A DNA stretch of 64,000 nucleotides, from contig JAFSUB010000014.1 of NCBI GenBank assembly GCA_017445475.1, positions 1 through 64,000 on the forward strand, read 5' to 3'. The stretch comes from Alphaproteobacteria bacterium. GTDB taxonomy: Bacteria; Pseudomonadota; Alphaproteobacteria; RF32; CAG-239. The first letter of the stretch is position 1. Every line of letters starts with the position of its first letter. The notes under the pieces are model-generated. The model saw only the letters and a list, made by a program, of their open reading frames with translations. It was not told where the DNA came from and searched no databases. Positions 33,848 through 42,955 of this stretch are shown here, piece by piece. Position numbers and translations under genes: made by a program.

Positions 33848-33909
33848 AACGTTCCTTAAAATCGATTTAAAAGGAGCTTTCCCTCCCCTTAAAATTGCTA
33901 GCTGGCATA

Positions 33910-33937
33910 GTTTTAATGCTTTTTATTTAAAAGTCAA
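33910..33937 (-). promoter_or_regulatory. Putative rpoD promoter
   Basis: On the minus strand, TTGACT (33937-33932), a 16-nt spacer and TAAAAC (33915-33910). A GGGGAGGG and a nearer AAGGAA precede the start codon. Confidence 0.45.
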
Positions 33938-33988
33938 GAGCAAGCTCAAAAAAAACAACAATTTTTTTAACTTAAAAAAAGAAAATGC

Positions 33989-34016
33989 TTGAATCAAAAT
34001 AAAATTGCTTTATGCT
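33989..34016 (+). promoter_or_regulatory. Putative gltX promoter
   Basis: TTGAAT (33989-33994), a 16-nt spacer and TATGCT (34011-34016), about 45 nt before the gltX ATG. Confidence 0.5.
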
Positions 34017-34060
34017 TTTTGAAAAACAACATATTTTATGATTGACAAAGGACAACAATT

Positions 34061-35500
34061 ATGAAAGCACGCACACGCTTTGCGCCGTCACCAACGGGCT
34101 ATATGCACATCGGCAATTTAAGAACAGCTTTATATGAATATCTGATTGCAAAATCTTTGGGCGGAGATTTTGTGCTGCGCATTGAAGACACCGACCAAAA
34201 GCGCTATGTTGAAGGCGCGACAGACATTATATATGCCACCTTAAAACAGGTCGGCATGCTCTGGGACGAAGGGCCTGATGTGGGCGGCAATTTCGGGCCG
34301 TATGTTCAATCCGAGCGCAAAGATATTTATGCAAAATATGCTCATGAATTGGTTGAGCTTGGTGGCGCACATTATTGTTTTTGCGAAAAAAATGAAGAAA
34401 CAAGCGACGATGAAAACCCCATTGGTGTCAAGTTTGACGATCCGTGCAAGCATATCCCCTTGGCAGAGGCAAAAAAGCGCATTCAAAACGGTGAACCTTT
34501 TGTTGTGCGCCAAAACATCACAAAAAAAGGCACATCTGTTTTTGAAGATGTTGTTTACGGCAAAATCGAAATTGATTATGACGAGCTTGACGAAGGTGTG
34601 CTCTTAAAATCTGACGGCTTGCCGACATATAACTTTGCCAATGTGATTGATGACCACTTGATGCAAATTTCGCATGTTGTGCGCGGCAACGAATATATTT
34701 CGTCAACGCCGAAATATAACCTCATTTATGAGGCTTTCGGCTGGACGCCGCCGATTTATGTTCACGTTCCGCCTGTTATGAAAGATGCACAGCACAAGCT
34801 TTCGAAGCGCAACGGAGACGCTTCGTTTCAAGATTTAACAGCCAAAGGCTATCTGCCGGAGGCCATCTTAAATTACATTGCCCTGTTAGGTTGGAACCCC
34901 GGAACGGAGCAGGAGATATTTTCACTTGATGAGCTGAAAAAAGTTTTTACCGCCGAAAGATTGAACAAATCGCCTTCCATATTTGACATTACAAAACTTA
35001 AATGGATGAACGGGTGTTACATCAGAAATTTAAGCCCCGAAAAATTCCACGAGCTTGCGATTCCCTATTACAATAAAGCTTTAACCCGTGATGTGAATCT
35101 CAAATTTTTGAGCACTGTTTTGCAGCCGCGCATCGAAACGCTTGCAGACATCGTTTCAAACGTTGACTTCATTGAATCTCTCGCAAAATATGATACGGCG
35201 CTTTATCAAAACAAAAAAATGAAAACAGATGAAAACATTGCAAAAACTTCGTTAAAGCTAGCCCTAAACGTTTTGAAAAACCTCGATTCGTGGACCAACG
35301 AAGCTCTGTTTGAAAGCCTTAAAAAAGTGGCCGAAAAAAGCGGCCTTAAAAACTGGCAGATTTTATATCCCATTCGGATTGCATTGTCCGGCAAAGAAAC
35401 AACACCGGGCGGTGCAACAGAACTTGCCGTTATTTTAGGCAAAAACGAAACATTAAAGCGTGTTAAAAACGCTTTAGAACTTTTAGAAACAAACTTTTAA
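34061..35500 (+). CDS. gltX: Glutamyl-tRNA synthetase
   Basis: 479 residues, usual length. The class I motifs are RFAPSPTGYMHIGNLRTALY (the HIGH equivalent HIGN) and HKLSKRNGD (KMSKS equivalent). LRIEDTDQKRYVEGA and GLPTYNFANVIDDHLMQISHVVRG mark the family, and the C-terminal helical anticodon-binding domain is complete. It attaches glutamate to tRNA-Glu. Whether it also charges tRNA-Gln cannot be told here. kdsB starts 11 bases downstream, so the two are probably co-transcribed up to the terminator at 36.3 kb. Confidence 0.95.
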   Translation: MKARTRFAPSPTGYMHIGNLRTALYEYLIAKSLGGDFVLRIEDTDQKRYVEGATDIIYATLKQVGMLWDEGPDVGGNFGPYVQSERKDIYAKYAHELVELGGAHYCFCEKNEETSDDENPIGVKFDDPCKHIPLAEAKKRIQNGEPFVVRQNITKKGTSVFEDVVYGKIEIDYDELDEGVLLKSDGLPTYNFANVIDDHLMQISHVVRGNEYISSTPKYNLIYEAFGWTPPIYVHVPPVMKDAQHKLSKRNGDASFQDLTAKGYLPEAILNYIALLGWNPGTEQEIFSLDELKKVFTAERLNKSPSIFDITKLKWMNGCYIRNLSPEKFHELAIPYYNKALTRDVNLKFLSTVLQPRIETLADIVSNVDFIESLAKYDTALYQNKKMKTDENIAKTSLKLALNVLKNLDSWTNEALFESLKKVAEKSGLKNWQILYPIRIALSGKETTPGGATELAVILGKNETLKRVKNALELLETNF

Positions 35501-35510
35501 GGAGTATAAT

Positions 35511-36290
35511 ATGACAAGAATAATTACAATGATGCCTGTTCGCTTGGCCGCAACAAGGCTTCCGAATAAACCGCTTTTGGATATTAACGGAAAAACGCTT
35601 GTTCAAAGAGTTTATGAAAATGTTGAAAAAGCGATGAATGGCCAAACGGACATTGCCGTTGCCGCAGGCGACCAAAAAATTGTTGATGAGGTTCAAAAAT
35701 TCGGCGGAACAGCTGTTTTGACCGATCCTAATCTGCCGAGCGGCACCGACAGAATCGCCGCAGCGCTCAAGGTTTTAGATCCAAAAGGCGAAAAATACGA
35801 CATTGTGGTTGATTTTCAGGGCGACAACTTAAACGTTGATCCGAAAGTTTGTTTGCCGCTTGTGGAGATGGTTCAAAAAACAAATTGCGATATTGCAACC
35901 TGCGGGATGATTATCAAAAACGAAGAGGACAAAACAAACCCGAATGTCGTGAAAATCGTGATGGGCTTAAAAGAAGGCGAAGATGAAGGCCGCTGCCTCT
36001 ATTTCACACGCGCAACCGCACCATATACAAGAAATCCCGAAAAATGCAAAAATCAGGATTTATATCACCACATCGGCATATATGTCTTCAAAGCGGCGTC
36101 TTTGCAAAAAATGGTTTCGCTTCCGACAGGTGTTTTGGAAAACCGCGAGTCTTTGGAACAACTGCGCGCGCTTGAAAACGGTATGACCATTCGCGCCAAA
36201 ATCATTGATAAAATCAAGCTTATTGATGAAGCGCCGGCAGATATCAACACCGAAGAAGACTTAAAAAATTCTCTACCCTTTATCAAATAA
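35511..36290 (+). CDS. kdsB: 3-deoxy-manno-octulosonate cytidylyltransferase
   Basis: 259 residues. It activates Kdo to CMP-Kdo for lipid A glycosylation. RLAATRLPNKPLLDINGKTLVQ is the CTP-binding loop, LPSGTDRIAAALK and VVDFQGDNLNVDP are family blocks, and YTRNPEKCKNQDLYHHIGIYVFKA is the KdsB substrate segment; typical enzymes read QGDEP where this one has QGDNL. GGAG lies upstream of the ATG. With kdsD at 22.7 kb this places two steps of the Kdo path in the window. Confidence 0.94.
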   Translation: MTRIITMMPVRLAATRLPNKPLLDINGKTLVQRVYENVEKAMNGQTDIAVAAGDQKIVDEVQKFGGTAVLTDPNLPSGTDRIAAALKVLDPKGEKYDIVVDFQGDNLNVDPKVCLPLVEMVQKTNCDIATCGMIIKNEEDKTNPNVVKIVMGLKEGEDEGRCLYFTRATAPYTRNPEKCKNQDLYHHIGIYVFKAASLQKMVSLPTGVLENRESLEQLRALENGMTIRAKIIDKIKLIDEAPADINTEEDLKNSLPFIK

Positions 36291-36311
36291 CGGCACGAAA
36301 GCAGAAAAAAG

Positions 36312-36349
36312 AGCACTTTGTCGACATCGTCGGCTAAGTGCTTTTTTTT
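36312..36349 (+). terminator. Intrinsic terminator of gltX-kdsB
   Basis: AGCACTT (36312-36318) pairs with AAGTGCT (36336-36342), with a second inner stem GTCGAC/GTCGGC (one G-U), followed by eight T. Confidence 0.9.
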
Positions 36350-36393
36350 GGTGCTTGTGAGCACAAAAAGCTATAAAATACAACTATTTAAAA

Positions 36394-36834
36394 CTACTGC
36401 AAATTTTGAACTTCTGCGCGGGCAAGTTCGTCAACGCGCTCGTTGAGCGGGTTTCCGGCATGGCCCTTCACCCAAACCCATCTGATTTCGTGTTTGGCAC
36501 ATAACTCATCTAATGTCTGCCATAAGTCAATATTTTTCACCTCATTCTTTTTATTGGCCGTTTTCCAGTTGTTCTTTTTCCAGTTAACAAGCCATTCAGT
36601 GATGCCGCTCATAACGTATTTGCTGTCTGTATAAAGCGTTATATTGCAACGCGTTTTCAATGCTTTTAAGGCTTCAATAACAGCCGTTAATTCCATACGG
36701 TTGTTGGTGGTTTCAAGCGCACCACCCGAAATTTCCTTTTGAACATCTTTATATCGTAAAACGGCTGCCCACCCACCGACACCGGGGTTTTGCGAACACG
36801 CACCGTCTGTATATATTTCAACACGTTTTTCCAT
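36394..36834 (-). CDS. rnhA: Ribonuclease HI
   Basis: 146 residues, usual size. It cleaves RNA in RNA-DNA hybrids. The catalytic carboxylates are visible: Asp in [12 protein letters not shown], Glu in [13 protein letters not shown], Asp in [13 protein letters not shown], and the final Asp in NERVDELAR, with the basic handle [16 protein letters not shown]. It is the third gene of a minus-strand run M16 peptidase-AlbA_2 protein-rnhA, six bases behind its neighbour. Confidence 0.96.
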   Translation of the reverse strand: MEKRVEIYTDGACSQNPGVGGWAAVLRYKDVQKEISGGALETTNNRMELTAVIEALKALKTRCNITLYTDSKYVMSGITEWLVNWKKNNWKTANKKNEVKNIDLWQTLDELCAKHEIRWVWVKGHAGNPLNERVDELARAEVQNLQ

Positions 36835-36840
36835 TATCGT

Positions 36841-37905
36841 TTAAGCACTTTTCAAAAAGGTTGTTAAAAATTCTAAAAGAAGCGCCTCTTTTTCATCTTC
36901 GTTTCTCAAAGCCTTTGCCACAAACGAGCGCAGCTGATTTTTTGTGAGCATAATGCGAAAATCTTTCGGCGTTGCATTTTGTGCGCCGATCACGCCGTTT
37001 AAGCAAAAATCCGTTTCGGCAAAAGGCGACAAGATAATCTGCATTGTGGTAAATTTGAGTTTTCCGCGCGGCGGCAGGCGCATTTCAGGCTTTGTGATTA
37101 AGTTGAAGTGTCCGGCAATGCCCAAAAGAGAATCCATCTGATTATAGCCCAAAAAACGAACTTTGTTGTAATCGCTTCCTGTTTGTTCTGTCGTGCAAGA
37201 AAAATAAAGCTCTTTTGCGATGGCGTTGCTTTGATTGTCGGCAATCACCGAAAAGCTGATTTTCACATATTTTTCAGGCGGATTATCAATGGTTTTCGGA
37301 TATAACATATCTTCATCAATATTTTCCAAGATTTCCAAATTTTTATCTTCAAGCAAAAGCTCGATGTTGGGTTGCGGACTTTTTCCGAACATTCCCGCAA
37401 TCACGGCATACGGTGCGGGAACGTTGTTTGAGCCCGATCGAATGTAAATGGTGCTGTTTGAAGTTGTCATTAAAGGCGTGATGTCAGATTTCGGAATGTA
37501 TGTTGCCACAAAGCCGTCGCCGTTTTCATCAACACTGACAATGTGATTGCGAACTTTGTTGTGGCTAGGAATGGTGCAACCTGAAATGGCGTTTTCAAGC
37601 CAGCTTAAAAAGCGATGAACGTTTTTAACCTTGACTTTGGCTTTGGCAACATCGCCCACTTCCGTGTCGCGCGAGCACACAACGCCCCAAACAACAACGC
37701 CGCCCTCCGAATTTCCGAATCCGGAAATGGCTTTTGCCAGATTTCTTCGGTCATCTTTATGAAGCGTTGTAAAATTTTTGCCGGTTGAAACAGCCTGCTT
37801 AAAGTCCAAAAAAAGCTCTTCGGTTTGCAAATTTAAGATAAACTCGTCAATGGCGTCTTCACCAAAATACACAAGCTTTTGAAAAATATCTTCGGCACGG
37901 GACAT
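36841..37905 (-). CDS. AlbA_2 (Schlafen-like) putative nucleic-acid-binding protein
   Basis: 354 residues. The N-terminal half holds the AlbA_2/Schlafen core: LFLDFKQAVSTGKNFTTLHKDDRRNLAKAISGFGNSEGGVVVWGV, here read as positions about 31-75, then a beta-rich stretch ending IYIRSGSNNVPA. The C-terminal half (about 190-350) is beta-rich and unassigned. AlbA_2 proteins bind or cleave nucleic acids, and some act in defence, but there is no accompanying helicase or ATPase here. It sits in a housekeeping run between the M16 peptidase and rnhA, so a defence role is only a possibility. Confidence 0.75.
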   Translation of the reverse strand: MSRAEDIFQKLVYFGEDAIDEFILNLQTEELFLDFKQAVSTGKNFTTLHKDDRRNLAKAISGFGNSEGGVVVWGVVCSRDTEVGDVAKAKVKVKNVHRFLSWLENAISGCTIPSHNKVRNHIVSVDENGDGFVATYIPKSDITPLMTTSNSTIYIRSGSNNVPAPYAVIAGMFGKSPQPNIELLLEDKNLEILENIDEDMLYPKTIDNPPEKYVKISFSVIADNQSNAIAKELYFSCTTEQTGSDYNKVRFLGYNQMDSLLGIAGHFNLITKPEMRLPPRGKLKFTTMQIILSPFAETDFCLNGVIGAQNATPKDFRIMLTKNQLRSFVAKALRNEDEKEALLLEFLTTFLKSA

Positions 37906-37955
37906 TTAAAAACTCCTTTTTTTTATTTTTATATCCCAAAATCGCAAACAAAGCC

Positions 37956-39218
37956 TTAAAATTTGAGATAATTTTCAAGATTTTCATACGAAATGTGTTT
38001 TTTAATATCACCCAAAAGCGTATATGTCGGCGTTGAAGAAAAAAGCATTTGCGCGGCTTTTTGTATGTCGTCAACCGTAACGGCATTTAAGCGTTCGATA
38101 ATCTCAAAAATGGGAATAATTCTATGATGAATCAGATATTGGCGTGCCAAAACCTCAGCCGTTGATGACGAGCTTTCAAGCGACATGAGTATACTTGCTT
38201 TAAGCTGCGCTTTGGCGCGTTCAAGCTCTTTAACGCTCACTTTTTCATTCATTGCTTTTTTAATTTCGTCTGCCACAACCGGAACAAGTTTTTCAAGCTC
38301 GTCTGCGCCGGTGCCGGCATATATTCCGAAAAGCCCGTTTTTTGTATGTGAGTTGGTAAAGCTGTAAACCGTATAAACAAGCCCTCTTTTTTCTCTTATT
38401 TCCTGAAAAAGCCTTGATGACATTCCGCCACCGAAAAGCGTTGAAAAAATTGAAACGGCATAATAAGCCGGATTTTGATAGTCAATGCCCTTAAAGCCAA
38501 GCAAAACGTGTGCCTGCTCAATGTCGCGTTTTTGTTTGAAAAATCCGCCTTGATAGATTTGCGGTGAAGTCGAAAATGAGGCTTTGTTTTGAAAACCCAT
38601 CAAACGCGACTTGACCATATTTACAAAATCATCATGTTTGATGTTTCCAACGGCAACAGCCACCATATTGTTTGCCCCGTAATGCGTTTTCATATAGCCC
38701 TGCAGGATTTGTTTGTTAAACGAGCGAACGGTTTTTGCCGGACCCAAAATCGTTTTTCCCAAAGCATCGCCCGAAAAAGCCGTGTCTTGAAAATAATCAA
38801 ATATGGCCTCGTCGGGCGTGTCAATGCTTTGTTTAATTTCCTGAACAACCACCTCTTTTTCTTTTGCCATTTCCGTTTCATCAAATGTCGGCGCAACGAC
38901 AAAATCGGCAATCACATCAACGGCCAACTGAACATCTTCTTTGAGCATTTTGGCATAAAAGGCCGTAAATTCGCGAGATGTATAGGCATTCGTCTGCCCA
39001 CCGACATTTTCGATGTCTTCCGAAATTTGCAAAGCGGTGCGTTTTTGTGTGCCCTTAAAAACCATATGTTCAATAAAGTGAGACACACCGTTAAGAGCCT
39101 CATCTTCATAAGCCGAACCCGTATTTATCCAAAGCCCGAGAGAAACCGTTTCGGTGTGCGCACGCGTGCTTGTCATAATTTTTAAGCCGTTGTCAAGTGT
39201 TGTTTCTTCAAAATTCAT
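37956..39218 (-). CDS. M16-family zinc peptidase (mitochondrial processing peptidase-like)
   Basis: 420 residues, single-unit length. The inverted zinc motif is HFIEHMVFKGT (H-x2-E-H), with the distal Glu in the KEKEVVVQEI block about 75 residues later. GGQTNAYTSREFTAFYAKML and FGGGMSSRLFQEIREKRGLVYTVYSF complete the active half and the C-terminal pseudo-half. Alphaproteobacterial members are the closest relatives of mitochondrial processing peptidase. No signal peptide is seen, so it is probably cytoplasmic. It heads the minus-strand run towards rnhA. Confidence 0.92.
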   Translation of the reverse strand: MNFEETTLDNGLKIMTSTRAHTETVSLGLWINTGSAYEDEALNGVSHFIEHMVFKGTQKRTALQISEDIENVGGQTNAYTSREFTAFYAKMLKEDVQLAVDVIADFVVAPTFDETEMAKEKEVVVQEIKQSIDTPDEAIFDYFQDTAFSGDALGKTILGPAKTVRSFNKQILQGYMKTHYGANNMVAVAVGNIKHDDFVNMVKSRLMGFQNKASFSTSPQIYQGGFFKQKRDIEQAHVLLGFKGIDYQNPAYYAVSIFSTLFGGGMSSRLFQEIREKRGLVYTVYSFTNSHTKNGLFGIYAGTGADELEKLVPVVADEIKKAMNEKVSVKELERAKAQLKASILMSLESSSSTAEVLARQYLIHHRIIPIFEIIERLNAVTVDDIQKAAQMLFSSTPTYTLLGDIKKHISYENLENYLKF

Positions 39219-39243
39219 CTTCTTGTCCCATTTAAAATGCTCA

Positions 39244-39272
39244 TTGACAGTGTTATATTGCTGATATAGGAT
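39244..39272 (+). promoter_or_regulatory. Sigma-70 promoter of elbB
   Basis: TTGACA (39244-39249), a 17-nt spacer and TAGGAT (39267-39272), about 40 nt before the elbB ATG. It overlaps a promoter on the other strand. Confidence 0.65.
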
Positions 39273-39279
39273 AAATCAA
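39252..39279 (-). promoter_or_regulatory. Putative promoter of the M16 peptidase gene
   Basis: On the minus strand, TTGATT (39279-39274), a 16-nt spacer and TATAAC (39257-39252), lying almost wholly inside the elbB promoter. Confidence 0.5.
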
Positions 39280-39313
39280 GTCAAATGAAAAGTCTTCAAA
39301 GGATGTTATAAAC

Positions 39314-39976
39314 ATGAAAGAAAATCCAAAATTTGCGGTTGTGCTTTCCGGTTGCGGGCGCGCCGACGGCTCGGAAATTTATGAAACAACGTGTGCACTT
39401 CTTGCCATCGATTGCTTAAATGCAAGCTATCAGTGCTTTGCCCCGAACATCAAACAAGCTGCGGTTATCAACCATTTAACCGGTCAAAAAGAAAACGAGA
39501 CGCGTTCTGTTTTAATTGAAGCGGCCAGACTTGCGCGCGGCAATATTTCTGATTTGAAAGATTATAACCCGAAAGATTTTGACGGCATTGTGTTTCCGGG
39601 CGGCTTGGGCGCCGTGATAAACTGGTGCGATTTCAGCATTTCCGGCGTTAATTGCGATGTGGATTTCGGTGTGCGCAAGGCCATTTTGGAAAGCCTTAAA
39701 GAAGGTGTCGTTATCGGTGCGATGTGTATTGCCCCCGTTGTGATTGCAAAGGTTTTGGGCTCAAAAGGTGTTCATGTGACAATCGGAAATGATGAAGGTG
39801 TGGCCATGGCCGTTGAAAAAACGGGTGCCGTTCACGAAACAAGAGGTGCAACCGAGGTTTGTGTCGATAAAAACTTAAAAGTTGTGACAACACCTGCTTA
39901 TATGCTTGCAAAATCAATCAGGCAGGTTTGCGAAGGTGCCGACAATATGATTAAGGCGATGATTGACCTAATGTAA
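39314..39976 (+). CDS. elbB: ElbB-type glyoxalase, DJ-1/PfpI superfamily
   Basis: 220 residues. VVLSGCGRADGSEIYET, the FPGGLGAVINWCDFSISG loop and IGAMCIAPVVIAKVLG with the nucleophilic Cys are ElbB hallmarks. The family has glyoxalase III activity in vitro and is linked by name to isoprenoid synthesis, though its physiological role is unsettled. It is monocistronic, with its last nine bases overlapping the convergent hflX gene. Confidence 0.92.
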   Translation: MKENPKFAVVLSGCGRADGSEIYETTCALLAIDCLNASYQCFAPNIKQAAVINHLTGQKENETRSVLIEAARLARGNISDLKDYNPKDFDGIVFPGGLGAVINWCDFSISGVNCDVDFGVRKAILESLKEGVVIGAMCIAPVVIAKVLGSKGVHVTIGNDEGVAMAVEKTGAVHETRGATEVCVDKNLKVVTTPAYMLAKSIRQVCEGADNMIKAMIDLM

Positions 39977-41266
39977 AACAAACTCTGCAAGCTGGTTTTT
40001 AAGCTTTTTTGCCTTAATTTTTGACGTTTGAGCCGAAATGATGATGCTGTTTTCGGTTTGCGTGCTGCTCATCACACGGGCATTTTGATAAACCAAATTA
40101 AGCGCTTTGCCGTTTTCAAGCGGAATTTTGAAGAGTAAATTTTCATCGCCTGCAGTGAGATTTTGCAAAATCAGTTCAAGCAAAGACTGACATCCTTCCC
40201 CCGTTAAGGCTGAAACGCTGACGGCATTTTTGTTTTTTGTTTTATGCAAAAGTGCCGCTTGTTCGTCGCTTGAAAGCAAATCCGTTTTGTTGAAAACCTC
40301 GATGTAGTTTGGCGCATATTCAATGTTTTTGAGGCCTAATTTATGCAAAACATCAAGAACGTCTTCGCGCTGTTTTGAACTGTCCGGATTTGAAACGTCC
40401 AAAACATGAACAATCATTTCGGCTTCCAAAACTTCTTCCAAAGTTGAACGAAAGGCCATAACAAGCTCATGCGGCAAATCGGAAATAAAACCGACCGTGT
40501 CGGAAAGCACAATATCAACTCCCGTTTTGAGCCTGATTTTTCTTAAAACGGGGTCAAGCGTTGCAAAAAGCATGTCCGCAACCATCACGTTATCTTTTGT
40601 TAACGCATTGAAAAGAGATGATTTTCCGGCGTTTGTGTAGCCAACCAAAGCCACAATCGGATATGGCACTTTTTGCCTGTTTGCACGTTGCAGACCGCGC
40701 GTATTCTTCACTTTTTCAAGTTCTTTTTTGATTTTGATGATTTTTTCATCAATAAGGCGTCTGTCAAGCTCTATCTGCTTTTCGCCCGGACCGCCCAAAA
40801 ACCCCGCGCCGCCGCGCTGGCGCTCAAGGTGTGTCCAGCCGCGCACCAAACGCGAGCATTGATAGGTTAAATGCGCAAGTTCAACTTGAAGTTTTCCCTC
40901 GCTTGTTTGCGCGCGCTCACCGAAAATTTCCAAAATGAGCGCCGTGCGATCAATCACCTTAATCTTGAGCGTATTTTCCAAAAAGCGTTGTTGAACGGGT
41001 GACAAAGAGGCATCGACAACCAAAAGGTCTGCCGCTTTATCCTGCGCAATTTTAAAAAGCTTTTCAATATATCCTTTTGAAAAATAACCTGCCGGTTTGA
41101 TTTCTTTGACATACGCAAGGCTTGAAAAAACAACATTCAGCCTAATTGCCATGCAAAGTCCGACAGCCTCGTTTAAGCGGTTTTCAAACGACAGGCTTTT
41201 TTTAAGGTTTTGCAAAACCGGACAAACAACAATGGTGTTTGTGATGTGTTCTTTGATTTCAATCAA
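39968..41266 (-). CDS. hflX: GTPase HflX
   Basis: 432 residues. The N-terminal HflX domain contains YFSKGYIEKL, LVVDASLSPVQQRFLE and ILEIFGERAQTSEGKLQVEL. The glycine-rich linker GGPGEKQIELDRR precedes the G domain with G1 GYTNAGKSSLFN, G3 DTVGF and G4 NKTD. HflX binds the 50S subunit and rescues stalled ribosomes under stress. Its ATG is two bases behind the hfq stop, the conserved hfq-hflX order. Confidence 0.95.
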   Translation of the reverse strand: MIEIKEHITNTIVVCPVLQNLKKSLSFENRLNEAVGLCMAIRLNVVFSSLAYVKEIKPAGYFSKGYIEKLFKIAQDKAADLLVVDASLSPVQQRFLENTLKIKVIDRTALILEIFGERAQTSEGKLQVELAHLTYQCSRLVRGWTHLERQRGGAGFLGGPGEKQIELDRRLIDEKIIKIKKELEKVKNTRGLQRANRQKVPYPIVALVGYTNAGKSSLFNALTKDNVMVADMLFATLDPVLRKIRLKTGVDIVLSDTVGFISDLPHELVMAFRSTLEEVLEAEMIVHVLDVSNPDSSKQREDVLDVLHKLGLKNIEYAPNYIEVFNKTDLLSSDEQAALLHKTKNKNAVSVSALTGEGCQSLLELILQNLTAGDENLLFKIPLENGKALNLVYQNARVMSSTQTENSIIISAQTSKIKAKKLKNQLAEFVLH

Positions 41267-41268
41267 GG

Positions 41269-41487
41269 CTAAATTTCTGTCATATCAACAGCTTGGCTCG
41301 GCATAATGGTTGAAACGGCGTGCTTAAAGATAAGCTGTGTGTGGCCGTCGCGGCGAAGAAGAAGCGTGTTCTCGTCAAAAAACGTGATAATTCCTTGCAG
41401 CTTCACACCGTTAATTAAAAAAACCGTTACGGCGATTTTTCCCTCTTTAATTTCGCTTAAAAAATCTGTTTCTGCACTGAGTGTCAT
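41269..41487 (-). CDS. hfq: RNA chaperone Hfq (divergent)
   Basis: 72 residues. Sm1 is recognisable as [25 protein letters not shown] and Sm2 as [11 protein letters not shown], against YKHAIST in typical Hfq. The N terminus ([11 protein letters not shown]) replaces the usual FLN-x-LR-x-ER. It forms a hexamer that pairs small RNAs with mRNAs. Identity is supported by hflX directly downstream. The departures from consensus, including DGHTQ in place of the usual short loop before Sm2, make it more diverged than its neighbours. Confidence 0.9.
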   Translation of the reverse strand: MTLSAETDFLSEIKEGKIAVTVFLINGVKLQGIITFFDENTLLLRRDGHTQLIFKHAVSTIMPSQAVDMTEI

Positions 41488-41531
41488 TTAATAATTCCTT
41501 ATTATTGTTTGTTGTTTGAATTGTTAGAAAT

Positions 41532-41560
41532 AAGATAAGCAGATTATAAACCGATGTAAA
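41532..41560 (-). promoter_or_regulatory. Putative promoter of hfq-hflX
   Basis: On the minus strand, TTTACA (41560-41555), a 17-nt spacer and TATCTT (41537-41532). Confidence 0.5.
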
Positions 41561-41591
41561 GGCTGTTTTTGTTTTTAAAGGGGATAATTTT

Positions 41592-42539
41592 TTAAATGCG
41601 ATATGAGGCCCTTAAAATTCGGTCATTAACGGCAAGCCCGAGCCCTTTTTCGGGAATGGGAGAAACAGCGATTTTTTGAGTGTTTTTATCGGCATCGGCA
41701 AGTCGAAGATATGAAAACAAATTGCTTGCGGCTTCTTTCAAATCGGCCGTTTTGCTTAAGTTTAAATCGCAATCCGTAACACGTCCGAACCCGATAAAAA
41801 ACTCGCCTTCTTCTCTTTTAAGCGCGTTAATGCGCAAAATTTTCTTCGGCGCATAGTGTTTTAAGAGCTGTCCGGGCGATGAGGGCATATCGGGATTGCC
41901 GTGTGAAATCAAAACCTTTTGGCCCAAAAAATCTTGCAAATCTTCAAGCGCAATTCCCCCTGCCCGTAACATCACAACATCTTTTCCCGTTAAGTCAATA
42001 ATGGTCGATTCAACCCCAACCGCACATTTGCCGCCATCTAAAATCATATCAACTTTGCCTTTTAAACTTTCAAACACATCTTCAGCCGTTGTCGGCGACA
42101 GGGTTTGCGATTTGTTTGCCGACGGCGCCACAATCGGCACACCGCTTTTTTGAATCAGCTTGAGCGCAACCGGATGTTTTGGCATACGAACCGTTGCCGT
42201 TTTTAAGCCAGCACAGGCCAAATCAAGCGCCGGATTATTGTCAATGCGTTTCAAAACAAAGGTCAAGGGCCCAGGCCAGAATTTTTTTGCCAAAGCCATC
42301 ACACGCTCGTCTGTTTGCACATATTCTTTTAAAAAATCAATTTCCGCAATATGCGAAATCAACGGATTAAACCTTGGTCTGCCCTTGGCTTCAAAAATGG
42401 CGGCCACCGCCTTTGAATCATAAACGTTGGCACCGAGCCCGTAAACGGTTTCGGTCGGAAAGGCAACCAAACCGCCCGCTTTAATCTGCTCGGCGGCTTT
42501 TAAAATGTTTTCATCATTTGCCTTAAAAATCGTGCTCAT
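41592..42539 (-). CDS. tsaC: L-threonylcarbamoyladenylate synthase, Sua5 type
   Basis: 315 residues from ATG 42539 (GAG seven bases upstream; a TTG at 42551 would add four). It makes threonylcarbamoyl-AMP for the t6A tRNA modification. The YrdC domain has AFPTETVYGLGANVYD, KGRPRFNPLI, FWPGPLTFVL and VPIVAPSANKSQ, and SSPGQLLKHYAPK begins the C-terminal Sua5 extension, making this the long Sua5 form. It lies nine bases behind the SUKH gene on the same strand. Confidence 0.93.
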   Translation of the reverse strand: MSTIFKANDENILKAAEQIKAGGLVAFPTETVYGLGANVYDSKAVAAIFEAKGRPRFNPLISHIAEIDFLKEYVQTDERVMALAKKFWPGPLTFVLKRIDNNPALDLACAGLKTATVRMPKHPVALKLIQKSGVPIVAPSANKSQTLSPTTAEDVFESLKGKVDMILDGGKCAVGVESTIIDLTGKDVVMLRAGGIALEDLQDFLGQKVLISHGNPDMPSSPGQLLKHYAPKKILRINALKREEGEFFIGFGRVTDCDLNLSKTADLKEAASNLFSYLRLADADKNTQKIAVSPIPEKGLGLAVNDRILRASYRI

Positions 42540-42547
42540 TTTAATTC

Positions 42548-42955
42548 TCAAAAATGCAAAATCGCGCTCAAGGCGTATGCAAGAGAATCTTTCGAAAAAT
42601 CATCAAGTTCCTCGCCATCTTCTCTGTCAAGCAACAAATAACACTGTTTTGAGGCATCAAAAACCAAAAAACAAAAATCGTCATAGCCCAAAATCACCTT
42701 GCAGTTGGCGGCATTGTGCGCCTTGTTAAAAGAAACAAGATCAAGAAGCATATCTTCAGGCTCAATGCCTAAAACGGCAGAATCCTCACCTTTCACGCCG
42801 TTGCAGATTTTCAAAAAATCGATAAAATCAGCCGGCAAAAGAGGATATCCTTCTTTTGCAAGCGCTTTTTGGGCAACAATCAACTTTGCCGCTTCCAGCG
42901 GTTGTTGCTTTTTTAAGGCACATTCTTTTTGAATGGTTTTAATAAATTTTTCCAT
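42548..42955 (-). CDS. SMI1/KNR4 (SUKH) family protein, probable immunity protein
   Basis: 135 residues. The SUKH pattern is clear: YPLLPADFIDFLKICNGVKGEDSAVLGIEP, then DFCFLVFDASKQCYLLLDREDGEELDDFS. SUKH proteins are widespread immunity proteins that neutralise nuclease and other toxins of polymorphic toxin systems (established for the family). Its ATG overlaps the last 17 bases of the HNH-domain gene, the usual toxin-then-immunity order. It is strongly acidic at the C-terminal half, as expected for binding a basic partner. Confidence 0.85.
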   Translation of the reverse strand: MEKFIKTIQKECALKKQQPLEAAKLIVAQKALAKEGYPLLPADFIDFLKICNGVKGEDSAVLGIEPEDMLLDLVSFNKAHNAANCKVILGYDDFCFLVFDASKQCYLLLDREDGEELDDFSKDSLAYALSAILHF

